NCBI RefSeq assembly: GCF_040939455.1
Contig: NC_134110.1
Span: 7,501 to 71,500 of the forward strand
Direction of reading: 5' to 3'
Source of the DNA: Microcebus murinus
Taxonomy: Eukaryota; Chordata; Mammalia; Primates; Cheirogaleidae
Length of the DNA stretch: 64,000 nt
Under the pieces are notes generated by a model. The model was not told where the DNA came from, did no database searches, and saw only the letters and a program-made list of their open reading frames with translations. The position numbers and the translations under genes were made by a program. Positions within the stretch are counted from its first letter, which is position 1. Each line of letters opens with the position of its first letter. This document shows, piece after piece, positions 9,968 through 50,699 of the stretch.

Positions 9968-12272
9968 CCTCATTACACGCTATTTATTACTCACGGGCTC
10001 AGGTGTACTCGGAGACCAGCACATGTTCCATAACCAGGAAGGGGAACATGGAGGGAAGAAGTCTCCTGGACTCAGCCCCTCTCCTGTCCAACAACCTCAT
10101 TACACGCTATTTATTACTCATGGGCTCAGGTGTACTCAGAGACCAGCACATGTTCCACGACGATGAAGGGGAATGTGGAAGAAAAAAGTCTCCTGGACTC
10201 AGCTCCTCTCCTGTACAACAGCCTCATTACACGCTGATTATTTATTACTCACGGGCTCAGGTGTGCTCGGAGACCAGCACATGTTCCATGACAATGAAGA
10301 GGAACGTGGAGGGAAGAAGTTTCCTGGATTCAGCCCCTCTCCTGTCCAACAACCTAATTACACGCTATTTATTACTCACGGTGCTCAGGTATGCTCGGAG
10401 ACCAGCACATGTTCCATGACAATGAAGGGCAACATGGAGGGAAGAAGTTTCCTGGACTCAGCCTCTCTGCTGTCCAACATCCTCATTACATGCTATTTAT
10501 TACTCACGGGCTCAGGTGTACTCGGACACCAGCACATGTTCCATGACCAGGAAGTGGAACATGGAGGGAAGAAGTCTCCTGGACTCAGCCCCTCTCCTGT
10601 CCAACAGCCTCATTACACGCTATTTATTACTCACAGTGCTCAGGTATGCTCGGAGACCAGCACATGTTCCATGACAATGAAGGGGAACATGGAGGGAAGA
10701 AGTCTCCTGGACTCAGCCTCTCTGCTGTCCAACATCCTCATTACATGCTATTTATTACTCACGGGCTCAGGTGTACTCGGACACCAGCACATGTTCCATG
10801 ACCAGGAAGGGGATCGTGGAGGGAAGAAGTCTCCTGGACTCAGTCCCTCTCCTGTCCAAAGCCTCATTACACGCTGACTATTTATTACTCATGGGCTCAG
10901 GTGTACTCGGAGACCAGTGCATGTTCCATGACCAGGAAGGGGAACATGGAGGGAAGAAGTCTCCTGGACTCAGTCCCTCTCCTGTCCAACAGCCTCATTA
11001 CACGCTATTTATTACTCATGGGCTCAGGTGTGCTCGGAGACCAGCACATGTTCCATGACAATGAGGGGAATGTGGAGGGGGGAAGTTTTCTGGACTCAGC
11101 CCCTCCCCTGTACAACAGCCTCATTACATGCTATTTATTACTCACGGGCTCAGGTGTGCTCGGAGACCAGCACATGTTCCATGACAATGAGGGGAATGTG
11201 GAGGGGGGAAGTTTTCTGGACTCAGCCCCTCCCCTGTACAACAGCCTCATTACACGCTATTTATTACTCACGGGCTCAGGTGTGCTTGGAGACCAGCACA
11301 TGTTCCATGACAATGAGGGGAATGTGGAGGGGGGAAGTTTTCTGGACTCAGCCCCTCCCCTGTACAACAACCTCAATACACAGTATTTATTACTCACTCG
11401 CTCAGGTGTGCTTGGAGACCAGCACATGTTCCATGATGATGAAGGGGAATATGGAGAGAAGTCTCCTGGACTCAGCCCCTCTCCTGTCCAACAGCCTCAT
11501 TACATGCTGACTATTTATTACTCACAGTGCTCAGGTGTACTCGGACACCAGCACATGTTCCATGACGATGAGGGGAACCTGGAGGGAAGAAGTCTCCTGG
11601 ATTCAGCCCCTCTCCTGTCCAACAACCTCATAATGAGTTATTTATTACTCACGGGCTCAGGTGTACTCGGAGATCAGCACATGTTTCATGACCAGGAAGG
11701 GGAACCTGGAGGGAAGAAGTCTCCTGGACTCAGCCCCTCTCCTGTCCAACAACCTAATTACACGCTATTTATTACTCACGAACTCAGGTGTACTCGGAGA
11801 CCAGCACATGGTTCATGCCAATGAAGAGGAACGTGGAGGGAAGAAGTGTCCTGGACTCACCCCCTCTCCTGTCCAACAACTTCATTACATGCTATTTATT
11901 ACTCACGGGCTCAGGTGTGCTTGGAGATCAGCACATGTTCCATGATGATGAAGGGGAACATGGAGGGAAGAAGTCTCCTGGACTCGGCCCCTCTCCTGTC
12001 CAACAACCTAATTATACTCTATTAATTACTCACAGGCTCAAGTGTACTCAGAGACCAGCACATGTTCCATGACAATGAAAAGGAACATGGAAGGAAGAAG
12101 TCTCCTGGACTGAGCCCCTCTCCTGTCCAACAGCCTCATTACAGGCTGACTATTTATTACTCACGGGCTCAGGTGTGCTTGGAGACCAGCACATGTTCCA
12201 TGACAATGATGGAAAACATGGAGGAAAGAAGTCTCCTGGATTTAGCTCCTCTCATGTCCAACAACCTAGGGT
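9968..12272 (+). repeat. Minisatellite, about 18 copies of a 122-132 bp unit
   Basis: The unit holds 'ctatttattactcacgggctcag', 'gagaccagcacatgttcc', 'ggagggaagaagtctcctgg' and 'ctctcctgtccaac'. The 'agcacatgttcc' landmark recurs about every 122-132 bp from about 10017 to 12186 (mean about 127.6). Length classes arise from a small optional insertion (ctgatta or ctgacta) next to 'tatttattactc'. Three neighbouring units at 11040-11370 share 'atgaggggaatgtggaggggg' and are nearly identical, a sign of recent local amplification. Long open frames on the plus strand follow from the repeat and change frame from unit to unit. No promoter or protein similarity is evident. Confidence 0.93.
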
Positions 12273-12279
12273 TGCAGAA

Positions 12280-12920
12280 ATGCCATTGTACAGTGTGAAC
12301 TCAAATAGCACAGACCTTGGATTGAGAGAGACTTGGGTGTGTGATCTGGGAAAATCCACTTAGAAATTCTGAAATTTAGCTTCTGCTACATAAAACATGG
12401 ATAAAAATAGTTACCTCACAGGGCATCCTGAGAATCAACATAGCCCATGGCATTATGCAAAATGGTTGCTGTAAGGCTGGTGGCGGCCCCCTCCCTTCCC
12501 TAGATCAAAAAGAAAAGACTCATGAGACCAGACCCGCCAAGGACAAAACTGCCAGGCCCCACTGAGAGGATCCACACCCAGATGTCCATCTAGATAAGAA
12601 TGTTTTGGCTCCTGGATTCCACAAATACCTCCAGCCCCTCCTAAAATCCCCAGCTCTTCCCGCCAAAAGTCCCTAGCCAGGCCCAAAGGATATAAAAGGC
12701 CTCAGCCCCGTCAAACTGTGGCGACTTCCAGGGCCCCCTGCTCTTGGGGGCCCCAGAACCTCGTCCACGAGTGTATAATAAAGCCACGTGGTTTGGCCCC
12801 CCACTCTTTCTCTTTCTGTGTCTCTTTTCTTTTCGCCACCGCCGAAAAACCTTACAGTTGCTGTTATTAATATTAGTAAGAGAAGGAATTTAACTCAGAG
12901 GAACTATGGTGCCTGACATG
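12280..12920 (-). mobile_element. MIR, antisense, interrupted by a solo LTR
   Basis: The left part has 'gtgtgatctgggaaaatccactta' and 'acctcacagggcatcctgagaatcaa', the reverse complement of MIR core and 3' sequence; the right part after the LTR begins 'tgttattaatattagt', the MIR end. The LTR at 12470-12856 separates them. Confidence 0.6.
12470..12856 (+). mobile_element. Solo LTR, class I ERV-like, with perfect ends
   Basis: The element begins TGTAAGG and ends CCTTACA, a perfect 7 bp inverted repeat, and is flanked by GTTGC on both sides (12465-12469 and 12857-12861). A TATA-like 'ggatataaaaggcc' lies near 12688, a polyadenylation signal AATAAA at about 12778, and a CT/GT-rich 3' end follows. 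At 387 bp with this compact promoter layout it resembles a gammaretrovirus-like LTR. No internal retroviral sequence remains. The lack of visible decay at the ends and duplication suggests it is younger than most repeats here. Confidence 0.88.
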
Positions 12921-12924
12921 ATAA

Positions 12925-13840
12925 GCCATAAAAGTTTAATGCAGTGTAGAAAACGTGAAACCCAAGGCTACCTGTGTGGTATTATCTTAATGGGGGAAGA
13001 ATCACAAGAAGCCTTCACTCCACTTGTAGAAAAATTGTTACTTCCTCATTTCTAGAGCCACCTGAGGCCTTAGACTTGGCTGTTTCTGTGGGACCTGAAC
13101 TCTAGCCCCAGCTCCTTGTTCTTAAACATGCAGCTCTGCCTCTGGGCATCAAGGTTTCTAAACACTTCATGTGATCCCTGACATCTGTATCTAGCTAATT
13201 TAGCTAGTGATTTAAAGCTTCATTTACAGAAATGAAAATTGGTTTTTTTTCATTTGATTAATCTCACTTTCATGAATATAATAGAATGTTTATTCTTATG
13301 ACCAAAAATATGTCAGCAGTGATAAGAAAGAAAAACTAATCCTAGGTCAGAGCCTATTTGCTAACAAGAAAGGGCTAAGAAGTTCCTGCTTCCTGTGGCA
13401 CATAAACCCTAACATCCGAAGGGAGCCAGCTAACCCGAGTTCAAAAGAAAAGAAGTTATAGACTCTTGTACCCTGCTGGCTGGTAGTCTTCATCACCCCT
13501 CGCAAACACGAAATCACAGAGAGCCGTTCCTAAGCATCCACGAGCGCCTGTTACAAATCCTCTCCTGCACACTGTGCAGCTCACACACCACCGCTGCGAA
13601 GACACCCGCAACGTCAAGGTGCGGATTAAACCATCAATGGATAAATCGTCATCCACCAAAACCAACCAGAAGCTTGAAATAAAGTATTTTGTCAACAAAT
13701 AAATATTTTTCACATGCACTATTTTGATAAACCTTGCCTAAAATAACTTAGAAAACTTCTGATAATCACTTGAAAAGTTCTAAAATGAATGATGCACGTT
13801 AATATGGAAGAGATAATTATTTTCCTTAAATACATGTGAA
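12925..13840. other. Intergenic, no recognised gene
   Basis: Mixed unique-looking sequence. I see no exon, RNA gene or clear repeat family. Confidence 0.4.
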
Positions 13841-13849
13841 CTAAAATAA

Positions 13850-14475
13850 AATCTTAAGCTTCCCCCCAGCTGACTGAATGGACGCTATCTTGGCCAAGGG
13901 GACCCCAGAACTACCCTGAAGCTGAGTTGCTGGCCATGACAAGGAGGTCAGACATGCCTTATCATGTGCCCCCTCTCCCTTCTCAGGGAGAGGTGTCCCT
14001 TGTAACTCAGTAACAGGCCTGTGGCTATGCAAGACAAAGCTTAACCCACACCTCCAGGTCATCAGTTTACTTAACAGATCACCTGAGTCTGGTATTTGTC
14101 CAGTGGCTGCTCTCTGATTACAGACTTTCTTACCTTAACTTAAAACATCCCAGGCCTTTAGACAAAGCTTCATTTCTTTAACCAATTACAAATCAAAAAA
14201 TATTCAAACTCTTCTATAACCTGTAAGCCCCCCAATGTCCTGCCTTTTTGGGCCAAACCAATGTACACCTTCCATGTACTGATTTATGACTTTAAGTGTA
14301 ATTCCTGTTCCCTGAAATGTATAAAACCAAACTGTGACCCAGCCATAGCGAGTCTGCTTGCTCAAGGTTTCTTGGGAGTGGCTCCAGGCCATGGTTCTCA
14401 AATTTGGATCAGAATAAACCTCTTTAAAAATATTTTACAGAGTTTGGGTTCTTTTCTGTTGACACACACAAGGAC
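13850..14475 (+). mobile_element. LTR, MER21-like (class III ERV type), approximate ends
   Basis: Landmarks in order are 'ggccaaggggaccccagaa', 'aaactcttctataacctgtaagccccc', 'tgtacaccttccatgtactgatt', 'cctgaaatgtataaaaccaaactgtgaccc' (TATA region) and 'cagaataaacctctttaaa' (polyadenylation region), closing near 'tctgttgacaca'. The order is that of an ERV LTR. The family name is from memory of the pattern and not tested. Confidence 0.6.
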
Positions 14476-14489
14476 AGGGAAGAAATAGA

Positions 14490-16300
14490 ATTTTGCACAA
14501 GAAGATATTAATTTATTTCCCCTTTACTATTACCTGAATTTTAAAAATAGCAATATATAATATTAATTAAATTACTTAATTTTAACCTCCTATATTAAGC
14601 CTTTCACATGGCTTAAGTTTTCTTTATTTTGTGTACATGAAACTTACATCCATGACTATTATGTAGACAAAGCATATGTCTAAGAAATTAATGCACTTAA
14701 TGAGGAAATAAAGAATACCCTGTAACCTAACATGATAACACAGGATCTCTGAGGAAAAAAATTCTCAGTTCTTCAGTTCTCAGGGTTTTCTCACTTGAAA
14801 AATAAAAACTGCCAAACAATGGACAATAGAACTCATCCATCCCAAAAGGGGAGGGTGGGCAGAGAAACAAAACTAAGCTCTGGAAGAACAGACGCACTGA
14901 GATTGATACACCAGGCAGAGTTGTGCCCTACCCTTTTCCGATGAAAGAATCTAAAATCTTGGAACACAGCTGGGCTCATTACCTAAGTGGACAGAGCAGC
15001 GACAGTCCCGTCCCTCTGGGAGCTCCAGCCCCGGGTGCCACCTTCAGCAGACCAGGGGACTGCAGTGCAGGTTCAGTGACAAAGCTCCTGCAGACTCCTG
15101 GGGGTCAGATTCCTTGTGGCAGGAGTGGCTCGTACAACAAGTCTTTTTCCCTTCACAGTCGTCCTCCGCCCCAGGTGTTCCCTCGGGTAGTTTCTTCTCC
15201 CCCAACTCTGTATGCAGATTTGGCAACTCAGTTGATTTTGTGAGAGAGAGGTTAAATTGGTGACATTTTTTGAACTGTACGTCAGTCAGGAAATGAAGCT
15301 TAATTTTTGACATTGTGAAGTTTTCTTTCAAGCATCACAGCCCTGTGTCATTTGTGTTTCAGTACAATGTTGTTCCATCATCAATTAAAAATTTTGAGAT
15401 GACACAACTCAATGATTTCATATCTCTTTGCAATGTAATAATTTCTTTATAGGACAAAGGCTGAATATAATTGGTGAGATTGACAATGCCTAGCAACGTG
15501 TTAAAAACAAAAAAGACATGCAAGAGCTAAGAGAGGAGAAAACAGGAGAAAATCTACTAATGAATGAAGAAGCGAGAGAGTATTAAATGACAATTGTATG
15601 TGTGATGTAACGCCAAACTGCAGAGCTGACAACTTCTAAAATTCATAAATAAATATATGAGATTAGCTAGACAGACTACTTTTGTTTATAATACTATCAG
15701 TGATATCAAGATACATCAACTCTATTATCGTACCATAATAATGATGGTTACAGCACTTCTTATCTCCAGTATATTTTACGGAATATATGTTCCCTTGACT
15801 AAAATTTCTTATGATCATATGTAGGCATAAGAATAAATTTTACAGTTCTTAAATCACTACAGCCCTTGGTGCTCATGGTGCGGGGGTGACGGTGGGGAGC
15901 ATTCCCTCCTGGCCAGGCTGCGGAACCAGTTAGATTCTGAGTTCAGGGTATTCAGAGCCAGGATTTAGAAATTCAAATTCAGATGGGCTCACTGTCCTGT
16001 GACTTTCAGAAAAATGATGAGGGAGGAAACAATTAAGGGGAAAACATAGGGAATGAAAGGAGTGCATATATAAACATTAGTTGTTAGATACTGACTTTCT
16101 TGGCCACCCCAGACCCACTAAATCAGAAACTCTGAGGGTGTAGCTTCCCAAGTAATTCTGATGCACCCTCCCAAGTAGTTTCAGGACCAACCCTTCCATA
16201 AAAAAAGAAAGAAAGAACCATAACCCTGAAGAAACAAACCATATATTTGAAAGCATAAAGTCCCGAGCTCATCAGAGTCCACCAACAGGCGTGGGATAGA
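14490..16300. other. AT-rich intergenic DNA, nothing recognised
   Basis: About 1.8 kb of mostly AT-rich sequence. No exon, RNA gene or diagnostic repeat segment was found. Confidence 0.4.
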
Positions 16301-16309
16301 GGGTTGAGC

Positions 16310-16490
16310 CAGTGCCTAGGTCCACCCCAGGTCCGATTACTTCCCAGCTGTGAAACCCTGGGCAAGTTCCTGTCTCAGCCCGTTTCCTTGCCTGTAAAAT
16401 GGAGCTAACACCTACGGAATCAGCGGTCCTGAGGTTAGAAGTAACACCTGTACAGGCTGGACGCCTGAAAGGTACTTAGCGGCGGCTCCA
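16310..16490 (-). mobile_element. MIR, antisense
   Basis: The segment 'ctgtgaaaccctgggcaagttcctgtctcagcccgtttccttgcctgtaaaatggagctaac' is the reverse complement of the MIR core region. Confidence 0.65.
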
Positions 16491-17607
16491 TTTGCTCCAC
16501 CTGGTGGACGGTGAGGGCGTTCATAACATACCACCCCAAAATATGCACCCTGGTATAGCGACTATTTTGAGTTAAAGGCACTTGGAAAGCAGCAGATGCA
16601 AAAAGGACACTCCGATGATCCCCATTTTTTCCCCTTAAAAACAGGAGATGAAATTCTTTGTGAGAGCCGCCATCCCTATAGCAGGAGAAAAGACACCCTC
16701 TCAGCATCGAGGACAAGAGGGTGAGACGCAGAGAATTCTGTGCAGACAGACTGGGTTCCAACAGTCCTCACCTTCCTTTAGCCTCCCGCATGTTTGAGTT
16801 ACTTTTCCACAGTCGCCTCTCTCTTCAACCTACAAAAAAGTATTTAGGTTTTGGCAGTTCTTCGGGTCTTTGTTTCGTTCCCCGCTAACCGGTTCCCCGC
16901 CACACGCGCTCGGGCCCAGCCAGAGCCTGCAAGGCGGGCGCGCTCTGCCTCCCTCGCAGGCATCTGCGTGAAGGCCCAGCACGTCCCGGCTTCCGTCACA
17001 CGCCTCCACACACCGTCTCTCAAGTCCCACGTCTGTCCGAGGACTCACGGAAAGCCAAGCGGCTCACGCCGCTCCCCACCGAGCCCGGGGGCCTGAGGCG
17101 CCGCGCGGGGTCAAAGGTCAGGCCGCTCGGGCCGGCGGGGGAGAGAGGCCCAGGGTCAAAGGTCAGACCGGCTCCGGGCCGGCGGGGAGAGGCCCAGGGG
17201 GAGCGCTCGCCCGGGTGGGCGCGGGAGGGGACGGCGGGCCCGCCCGGCCAGGTCCCGCGCTGGCAGCCCGGCTCTCCGCCTGCCGCGCGCCGCCGCCCCG
17301 CCGCAGCCTGCCCCGCCGGCCGGAAGTCCCGGTCGCCCCGCGCGGGCGCCGACACCGGCCTGGACGCCCCGGGCGGGCCCGGGCGCGACGCGACGCACCG
17401 CCCCTCTCCCCGCCCCGGGGCGGGGTCGCCGGCGCTCGGGGCCGCGTCCCGCCTCCGGGCCTCCCGCGCGGGCTCGGCGGGGCGGGCGGGGCCGTCCGGC
17501 CGGAGACGCCGCCCGCCGCGGGGTGGCGAGGGCCGCGGGCTCCGCTCCGCGCTCCGCGGCCGCTGCTGGGAGGCGGCGCCCGGGCGGGCGGGCAAGCGGC
17601 GGCCGCC

Positions 17608-35486
<17,879 letters not shown>

Positions 35487-36075
35487 GAACACTGCTGAGG
35501 CTGCAGGCCCGGAAGCCCACCCATCCAGCCATGCTGCCGACGCGGGTGCGGCCTCCAGGCTCTCCAGGAAGGGAGCTATGGCCTCGGGTTCACGTTTCCT
35601 GTGGCCCTTTCAGCAAAAACCTTAACCAGGGAAGGGGTGTGAGGAGTAGGACCCTCCTCAGGGCTCCCCATGGTCCAGCCCCAGGACCCACAGCTCTTCC
35701 ACAGGCCTGCCCCACCTCGCCCATGCCCTGGTCCTCTCCCCATCTGGAAATGTCCCCAGAAGGGACGGCAGAAACCCTAGCAGGAGGTGGTGGGGTCTGG
35801 CCCGTCCAGGTGCCAGGCAGACGCCGCAGTCGCCCAGGGCAGAGCAGGGTCAACAAGCTATGCAATCCTCTCCCACAACTCGAGGCTGGACGGCGCCCCT
35901 CACCCCCCACCTGTGTCCCCGTCCCCACCCCCTTCACGATGTGAAGCCGTGTGCGCAGTGGACGCAGGGCTCTGTCCCTGTCTGCATCGCGGTCATGAAC
36001 GCCACCCGCCCACCCTCCCCAGTGCCGTGGACTCTTCACTGGTGTGTGCTGTCCACAGATCTGTGAACTCCTGGC

Positions 36076-36081
36076 AGTAAA
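36076..36081 (+). terminator. Probable CIB2 polyadenylation signal, AGTAAA variant
   Basis: AGTAAA follows 'ctcctggc' 590 bp after the stop codon and is followed by a GT-rich stretch ('cgtgtcc', 'ccgtgtctg'). It is a known weaker variant of AATAAA. No AATAAA was noticed between the stop codon and this point. Confidence 0.55.
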
Positions 36082-36099
36082 ACACTTCCGTGTCCCCAC

Positions 36100-37670
36100 A
36101 CATTCCGTGTCTGCAGACATTAGACAATATCCGGCACTGGGACCTGTGCCCGGTCCTTGAACCCACACGGGCGTGTCACCTCTTGGGACTGAGCTTTGCT
36201 GCGCTGCAAGCACTGACTTGGATTCCAGGGCGGCGTCTGTGGGAGGAAGACACATCCCTGCCCCGAATCTTCCAGCAAGCCCCACCGAGGACGCCGGCGG
36301 GATTGTTTCCATGTCCCTGTGACCACAGGGGCTGAGGTCAGCGCTTACACGGTGTGGGCCGCGCGTCAGGCCAGGGCTGGGCGCTCTGCTCTCAGTCCTC
36401 TCAGTCCTGGGAAGGGAGGACTCTTGTTTCGGCGGGAGAAGCCGCATCGCTGGTGCCCACGAGGGGTGGCTGTGACCGGAGCCAACTCTGCTGGGGCCAG
36501 GCGGGGAGGAGGCGCCTGTGGTGCTCTCTGGGGTGGTCAGTTCTGTGTTCTGCCTCCTGAGCCTGGGGCGCTGGGCAGGGGCAGCAGGCCGACCGCTCAG
36601 CCTTGCGGGGCGGGGTCGTGTGGGCGAAGACAGGGCAGTCCTGAGGGAAGGAGACTGGGAAGAGCCAGCGTGACCCGAGGGGCAGGAGCAGAGGCCTGGG
36701 CGAGGCCCCGAGGGCTCTTGGAGGGCAGGGCCACCCCGGGCTGGGGCTGGGGCTGGGTCTTGTGGGCAGGGTCTGAGAGCCTCCCCTAAAGGCCAGGGAA
36801 GCCAGAGGCAGAGGGCAGATGAGAGTGGCCTGGTGACGGGGACGGCCACCATGTACCCACTGGCTGGCTCCAGATGTGGCCCAGCAGTCACCCCGGGCCG
36901 CCAGCCTGGCCTGAGCCACCTCACTAGGGTGTCCGCTCAGGCCCTGACCAGCTGTGTGGCCCCAGACAAGTTGCTGCTCCTCTCTGGGCCTCAGTTTCCT
37001 CTTCTGCAACATAAGGGGGCTGGGCTGGATGCCCCTTAGGATCTGCCCAGCTGGCACAGTGAGCGGGGACGGAGGCTGGGGGCAGAGAAGAACTGAGGGG
37101 CCAGTCCCCGGGAGCCCGGCCTGCCCCAGGGTCAGAGGCTGGGCCTGCGCTGCCACTTCCTGGCTTCTTGCTCCAATCCCCGTGGGGCAGGAGCAGAGGA
37201 TGTAGCTCGTGGTCCACCCTCCTTTCTGCTGATGAGGCCACAAGGAGGGAAGCTGGTTTTGTTCTCAATAGCAATCGCATGATGTCACTCAGCCAGTTAG
37301 GAGAATGTCTGTCCTAGCACAAGGCCTTCCGCATGCTCAGAAAGTGTTCAGGGAGGCCCAACTAGTCAGCCTGGGCCTCAGCGTGCTCATCTGGGAAATG
37401 GGGTGCTGACCCCTGCCCTCGGCTGGTCCCCACTCCTCTCCGGCCTTGATTTCCTCATCTGCACGGATGGGAGGCACCAGGGAAGCAGGACACAGCCAGG
37501 AGAAGCAGGCGGTTGGAAGGCCACCTCCAGGCAGGCGCCGGGGCTGCATCTCAGCCTGGCTCCGTGGCAGGCTGGTTGGCTGAGGGTCCAGGGGTGCCTT
37601 CGGGCTTCGCAGTAACCCTGCCATGGCCTGGGTGCCAGGAAACCCACTGGCAGGCTGCTAGACACCGGGC
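36100..37670. other. Intergenic gap between CIB2 and SH2D7 3' ends
   Basis: GC-rich unique-looking sequence separates two converging genes by about 1.6 kb. It contains reverse MIR-like scraps near 36960-37010 and 37370-37450 ('cctcagtttcctcttctgcaa', 'cctcatctgcac'). I see no exon. Confidence 0.45.
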
Positions 37671-37675
37671 CCTCC

Positions 37676-48016
<10,341 letters not shown>

Positions 48017-50522
48017 CAGCCGTCCCCAACTTTTTTGGCACCAGGGACTGGTTTCATGAAAGACAAATTTGCCACAGACCGGGGGTGGAGGGGAAGGTTT
48101 GGGGACGATTCAAGTGCATTACATTTATTGTGCACTTTAGTTCTACTATTATCACATTGTGATGTCTAATGAAATAATCATACAACTCGCCACAGTGCAG
48201 ATTCAGTGGGAGCCCTGAGCTTATTTTCCTGCAACTAGATGGGGTGATGAAGGACAGTGACAGCCGAAGTGTGTTGCTTATGTCCTGTCTACTCCCTAAT
48301 CTCAGTTTGGCGGCTGTCACTGCAGAAAACCCTGCTTCACAAAGATAGGCTGTTGGAAATGGAAGCAGGCTCTTCAGTTCTTTTGTGGCAGTCTCAGGAT
48401 AGTCCACCTTCACTTTATCCAGAACGCACGGAGGTTTAGAGTTGTCTCAAACATACTTTTAAGGCACCATCATTTGCAGTTTCAAGCAGCTGATCCTCTT
48501 CTACCTAGCACAGGCAAGGTTGATACGCCTGGCTTACTCACAAATCGGTCACGGATCCGTTCCTTCCCAGTTCGGGGTCTTCTGTGGCTGGGAAGTAATG
48601 CTCAGACTCTCTGGAAAGCTGGAACAGGCCATCATGCAGCTGGGAGATGCACCTGGCTCTTTCACAATCTCTGCTAACGTCTAAAACACGTCAAAGTCCC
48701 AATGTTCAGTCGTGGCCCCCATGATTCCAGCTTGGCTCTGAATGCAGCCATGCTATCTGCCGACTTGAACACAGCTGTCATTCTCCCCCGAAGCGACAGA
48801 CTGAGTTTGTTGAGCAGCTTGAATATGTCACACAAGTAATCAAGTTTTTCGACCTTTTTTGTGTCACTGAAATGTGCCGCCGGTGGTGACTGTTGGCAGT
48901 AAAAGAAATTGCTGGAGCTGCTCTCGTAGCTCAAAAACTCTAGCCAGTGATCCCCCTCTAGAAAGCCGTCTCACTTCCATGAATAAGAGAAGACGTAGGT
49001 GCTCTCCTCGCAGCGCTGCGTGAACAGATGTGAGTTCAGGCACGCCCTTTAACGTGGCTGATGATTTCAGTCACATCCTGCGAAACGCTGTCTGGTTCAG
49101 GTGACGTTTTCCGGCTAGCCGCATCTCTCCACACAGTGCACAGACTCACACTCAGGAGGACCTCCTTGACCCGAGCAGTGAAGCCAGACGCCGGCAGTCA
49201 TGGCAGCCGCTCCGTCTGTGCATGTACCGACACAAAATGACCAACTCAGTTTTCCTGACGTGTGACCTTTCACAGACTTGAACAGTTCTGCAGCCATGGT
49301 GCTGGTTGGCAACAAAAGTGCACATAACATATCCTCATGCAATTCTAATGAAAAATGTACTGCACAAAAGCAAGCATTGTTGCCTGTTGTTGACATTGGC
49401 CAACCTGGATCGTGTACCACGGTGACTCATTAATCCTCTCTGACAACTGTGCCTCAATACCCGCTGCTATTTCATCAATTCGTCTAGTTATGGGGCTACT
49501 GAAAGAGGAACGCGTGCAGCCTCTACCAAAGTTCACTGCAAGTGTCCTTGGCGGCGGCAGGGCCGACTGCTCCCAGTGGGGAAGGGCTCCTTGCTTCAGC
49601 CACGCGCAGCCACGGGGAAGGGTGCTCCCGGTGAGGACACACTTGATGAAGTGCTGCCCTTCAACTGCTTCTGTGCTTCGTGATCACCTTTTTTTTTCTT
49701 TTGAAAAACTCTACAGCTTTTCTTTTAATGCAGGGTGCTTGGTCTTCATGCGGCAGAGCAGTTGTGAAGGTTTCATGGCTTTGTTGGGTAGCTGGTTGCC
49801 AGATATTATACAAAGTGGGCTTGGAGAATGTCAGTCACCTGTTGCAATGACCCTGTAATTTAAGCAGGACTCTTGATATTTTCTTTTAGATGCAGCTTTC
49901 ATTTTGTCAGCAGTCTGAGAGTCTTCTGCTGTCTCATCATTGGTTCTTTCCCCCTTTTCAAAGAAGCTCTCCAGCGACGTTTGGTTTTTACTCGTTTTTG
50001 CTAGGGTTAGCTTGTGCCAACTCTGTGACTGAGACAAGTGCGCAGTGCGGGAAAGAGGCGCAGACAGAAGTGGTAAATACAAGAATGAGTGGGCCAGACT
50101 GAAATAAGTGTCTTATTCTGACATAAAGCTGCCAGCAGATGCAGCTTAATTGTCACCTGCCACTCACTGATAGGGTTTTGATGAGTCTGCAAGCGACTGA
50201 TACATTATGGTCTCTGTGCAGTCAGACCTCTGTAAGGATGATCTGTATCTGCAGCTGCTCCCCAGCGCTAGCATCGCCGCCCCAGCTCCACTCAGGTCAT
50301 CAGGAGCCGCAACACAGCCCCTCCATGTGAAGTTTACAGTGGGGTTTGTGCTCCTGTGAGGGTCTAATGCCACCACTGGTCTGACACAGGTGAGCTCAGG
50401 CGGGGATGGGAGCAGCTGTCAATACAGATGAAACTTTGCTCCCTCACCTCCTGCTGTGCGTGCAGTTCCTAACAGGCCATGGGCCGGTACCGGTCAGCGG
50501 CCTGGGGGCTTGGGGACCACAG
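48017..50522 (-). mobile_element. Nearly full-length hAT-Charlie transposon with dead transposase
   Basis: Ends are short inverted repeats: 'cagccgtccccaac' at 48017 and, in reverse, 'ctgtggtccccaag' at 50522. The flanking 8 bp 'cccaagag' and 'ccccagaa' agree at 6 of 8, a decayed hAT target duplication. On the minus strand the transposase can be followed in pieces: an N-terminal KRKYQESCLNY near 49850, 'RINESPWYTIQ' near 49430, HEDMLCALLLPT and 'CVGTCTDGAAAMTAG' near 49220-49340, and the C-terminal dimerisation part (YPETATKELKSLLPF, then TAYLCEAGFSAVTAAK) near 48290-48400. Frameshifts and stops between these pieces show it cannot be active. Length 2506 bp is near that of complete Charlie elements. 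Confidence 0.85.
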
Positions 50523-50699
50523 CCCCAGAAGGCCTAGGATAGACCTCGGATAGGAAGCTGTGGATCAGTTAGGGCAATGGGACCATCCGTTCCTGCAAAC
50601 GTCCCTGAATCTCTAGTGGGCTTCCAGGTTTCACTGCAGAATCCAGGATGGGCCGACAGGAAGGCCGCAGGTGTTGCAAACAGCCAGCCCCGAGGATCT

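Noticed and set aside
9968..12272. Possible p53 or steroid-receptor site in each minisatellite unit (agcacatgttcc)
   Set aside because: Only one imperfect p53 half-site is present, and the spacing for a steroid-receptor palindrome is wrong.
9841..12363. Open frames up to 307 residues with repeated MFHDNEG and SPVQQPHY segments
   Set aside because: They are the minisatellite read in frame for a few units; frame changes with each length variant and there is no start or splice signal of note.
35590..36924. Minus-strand open frame of 444 residues across the CIB2 3' UTR
   Set aside because: Long but composed of GC-biased codons with no domain, and overlaps the CIB2 3' end; no sign of a real gene.
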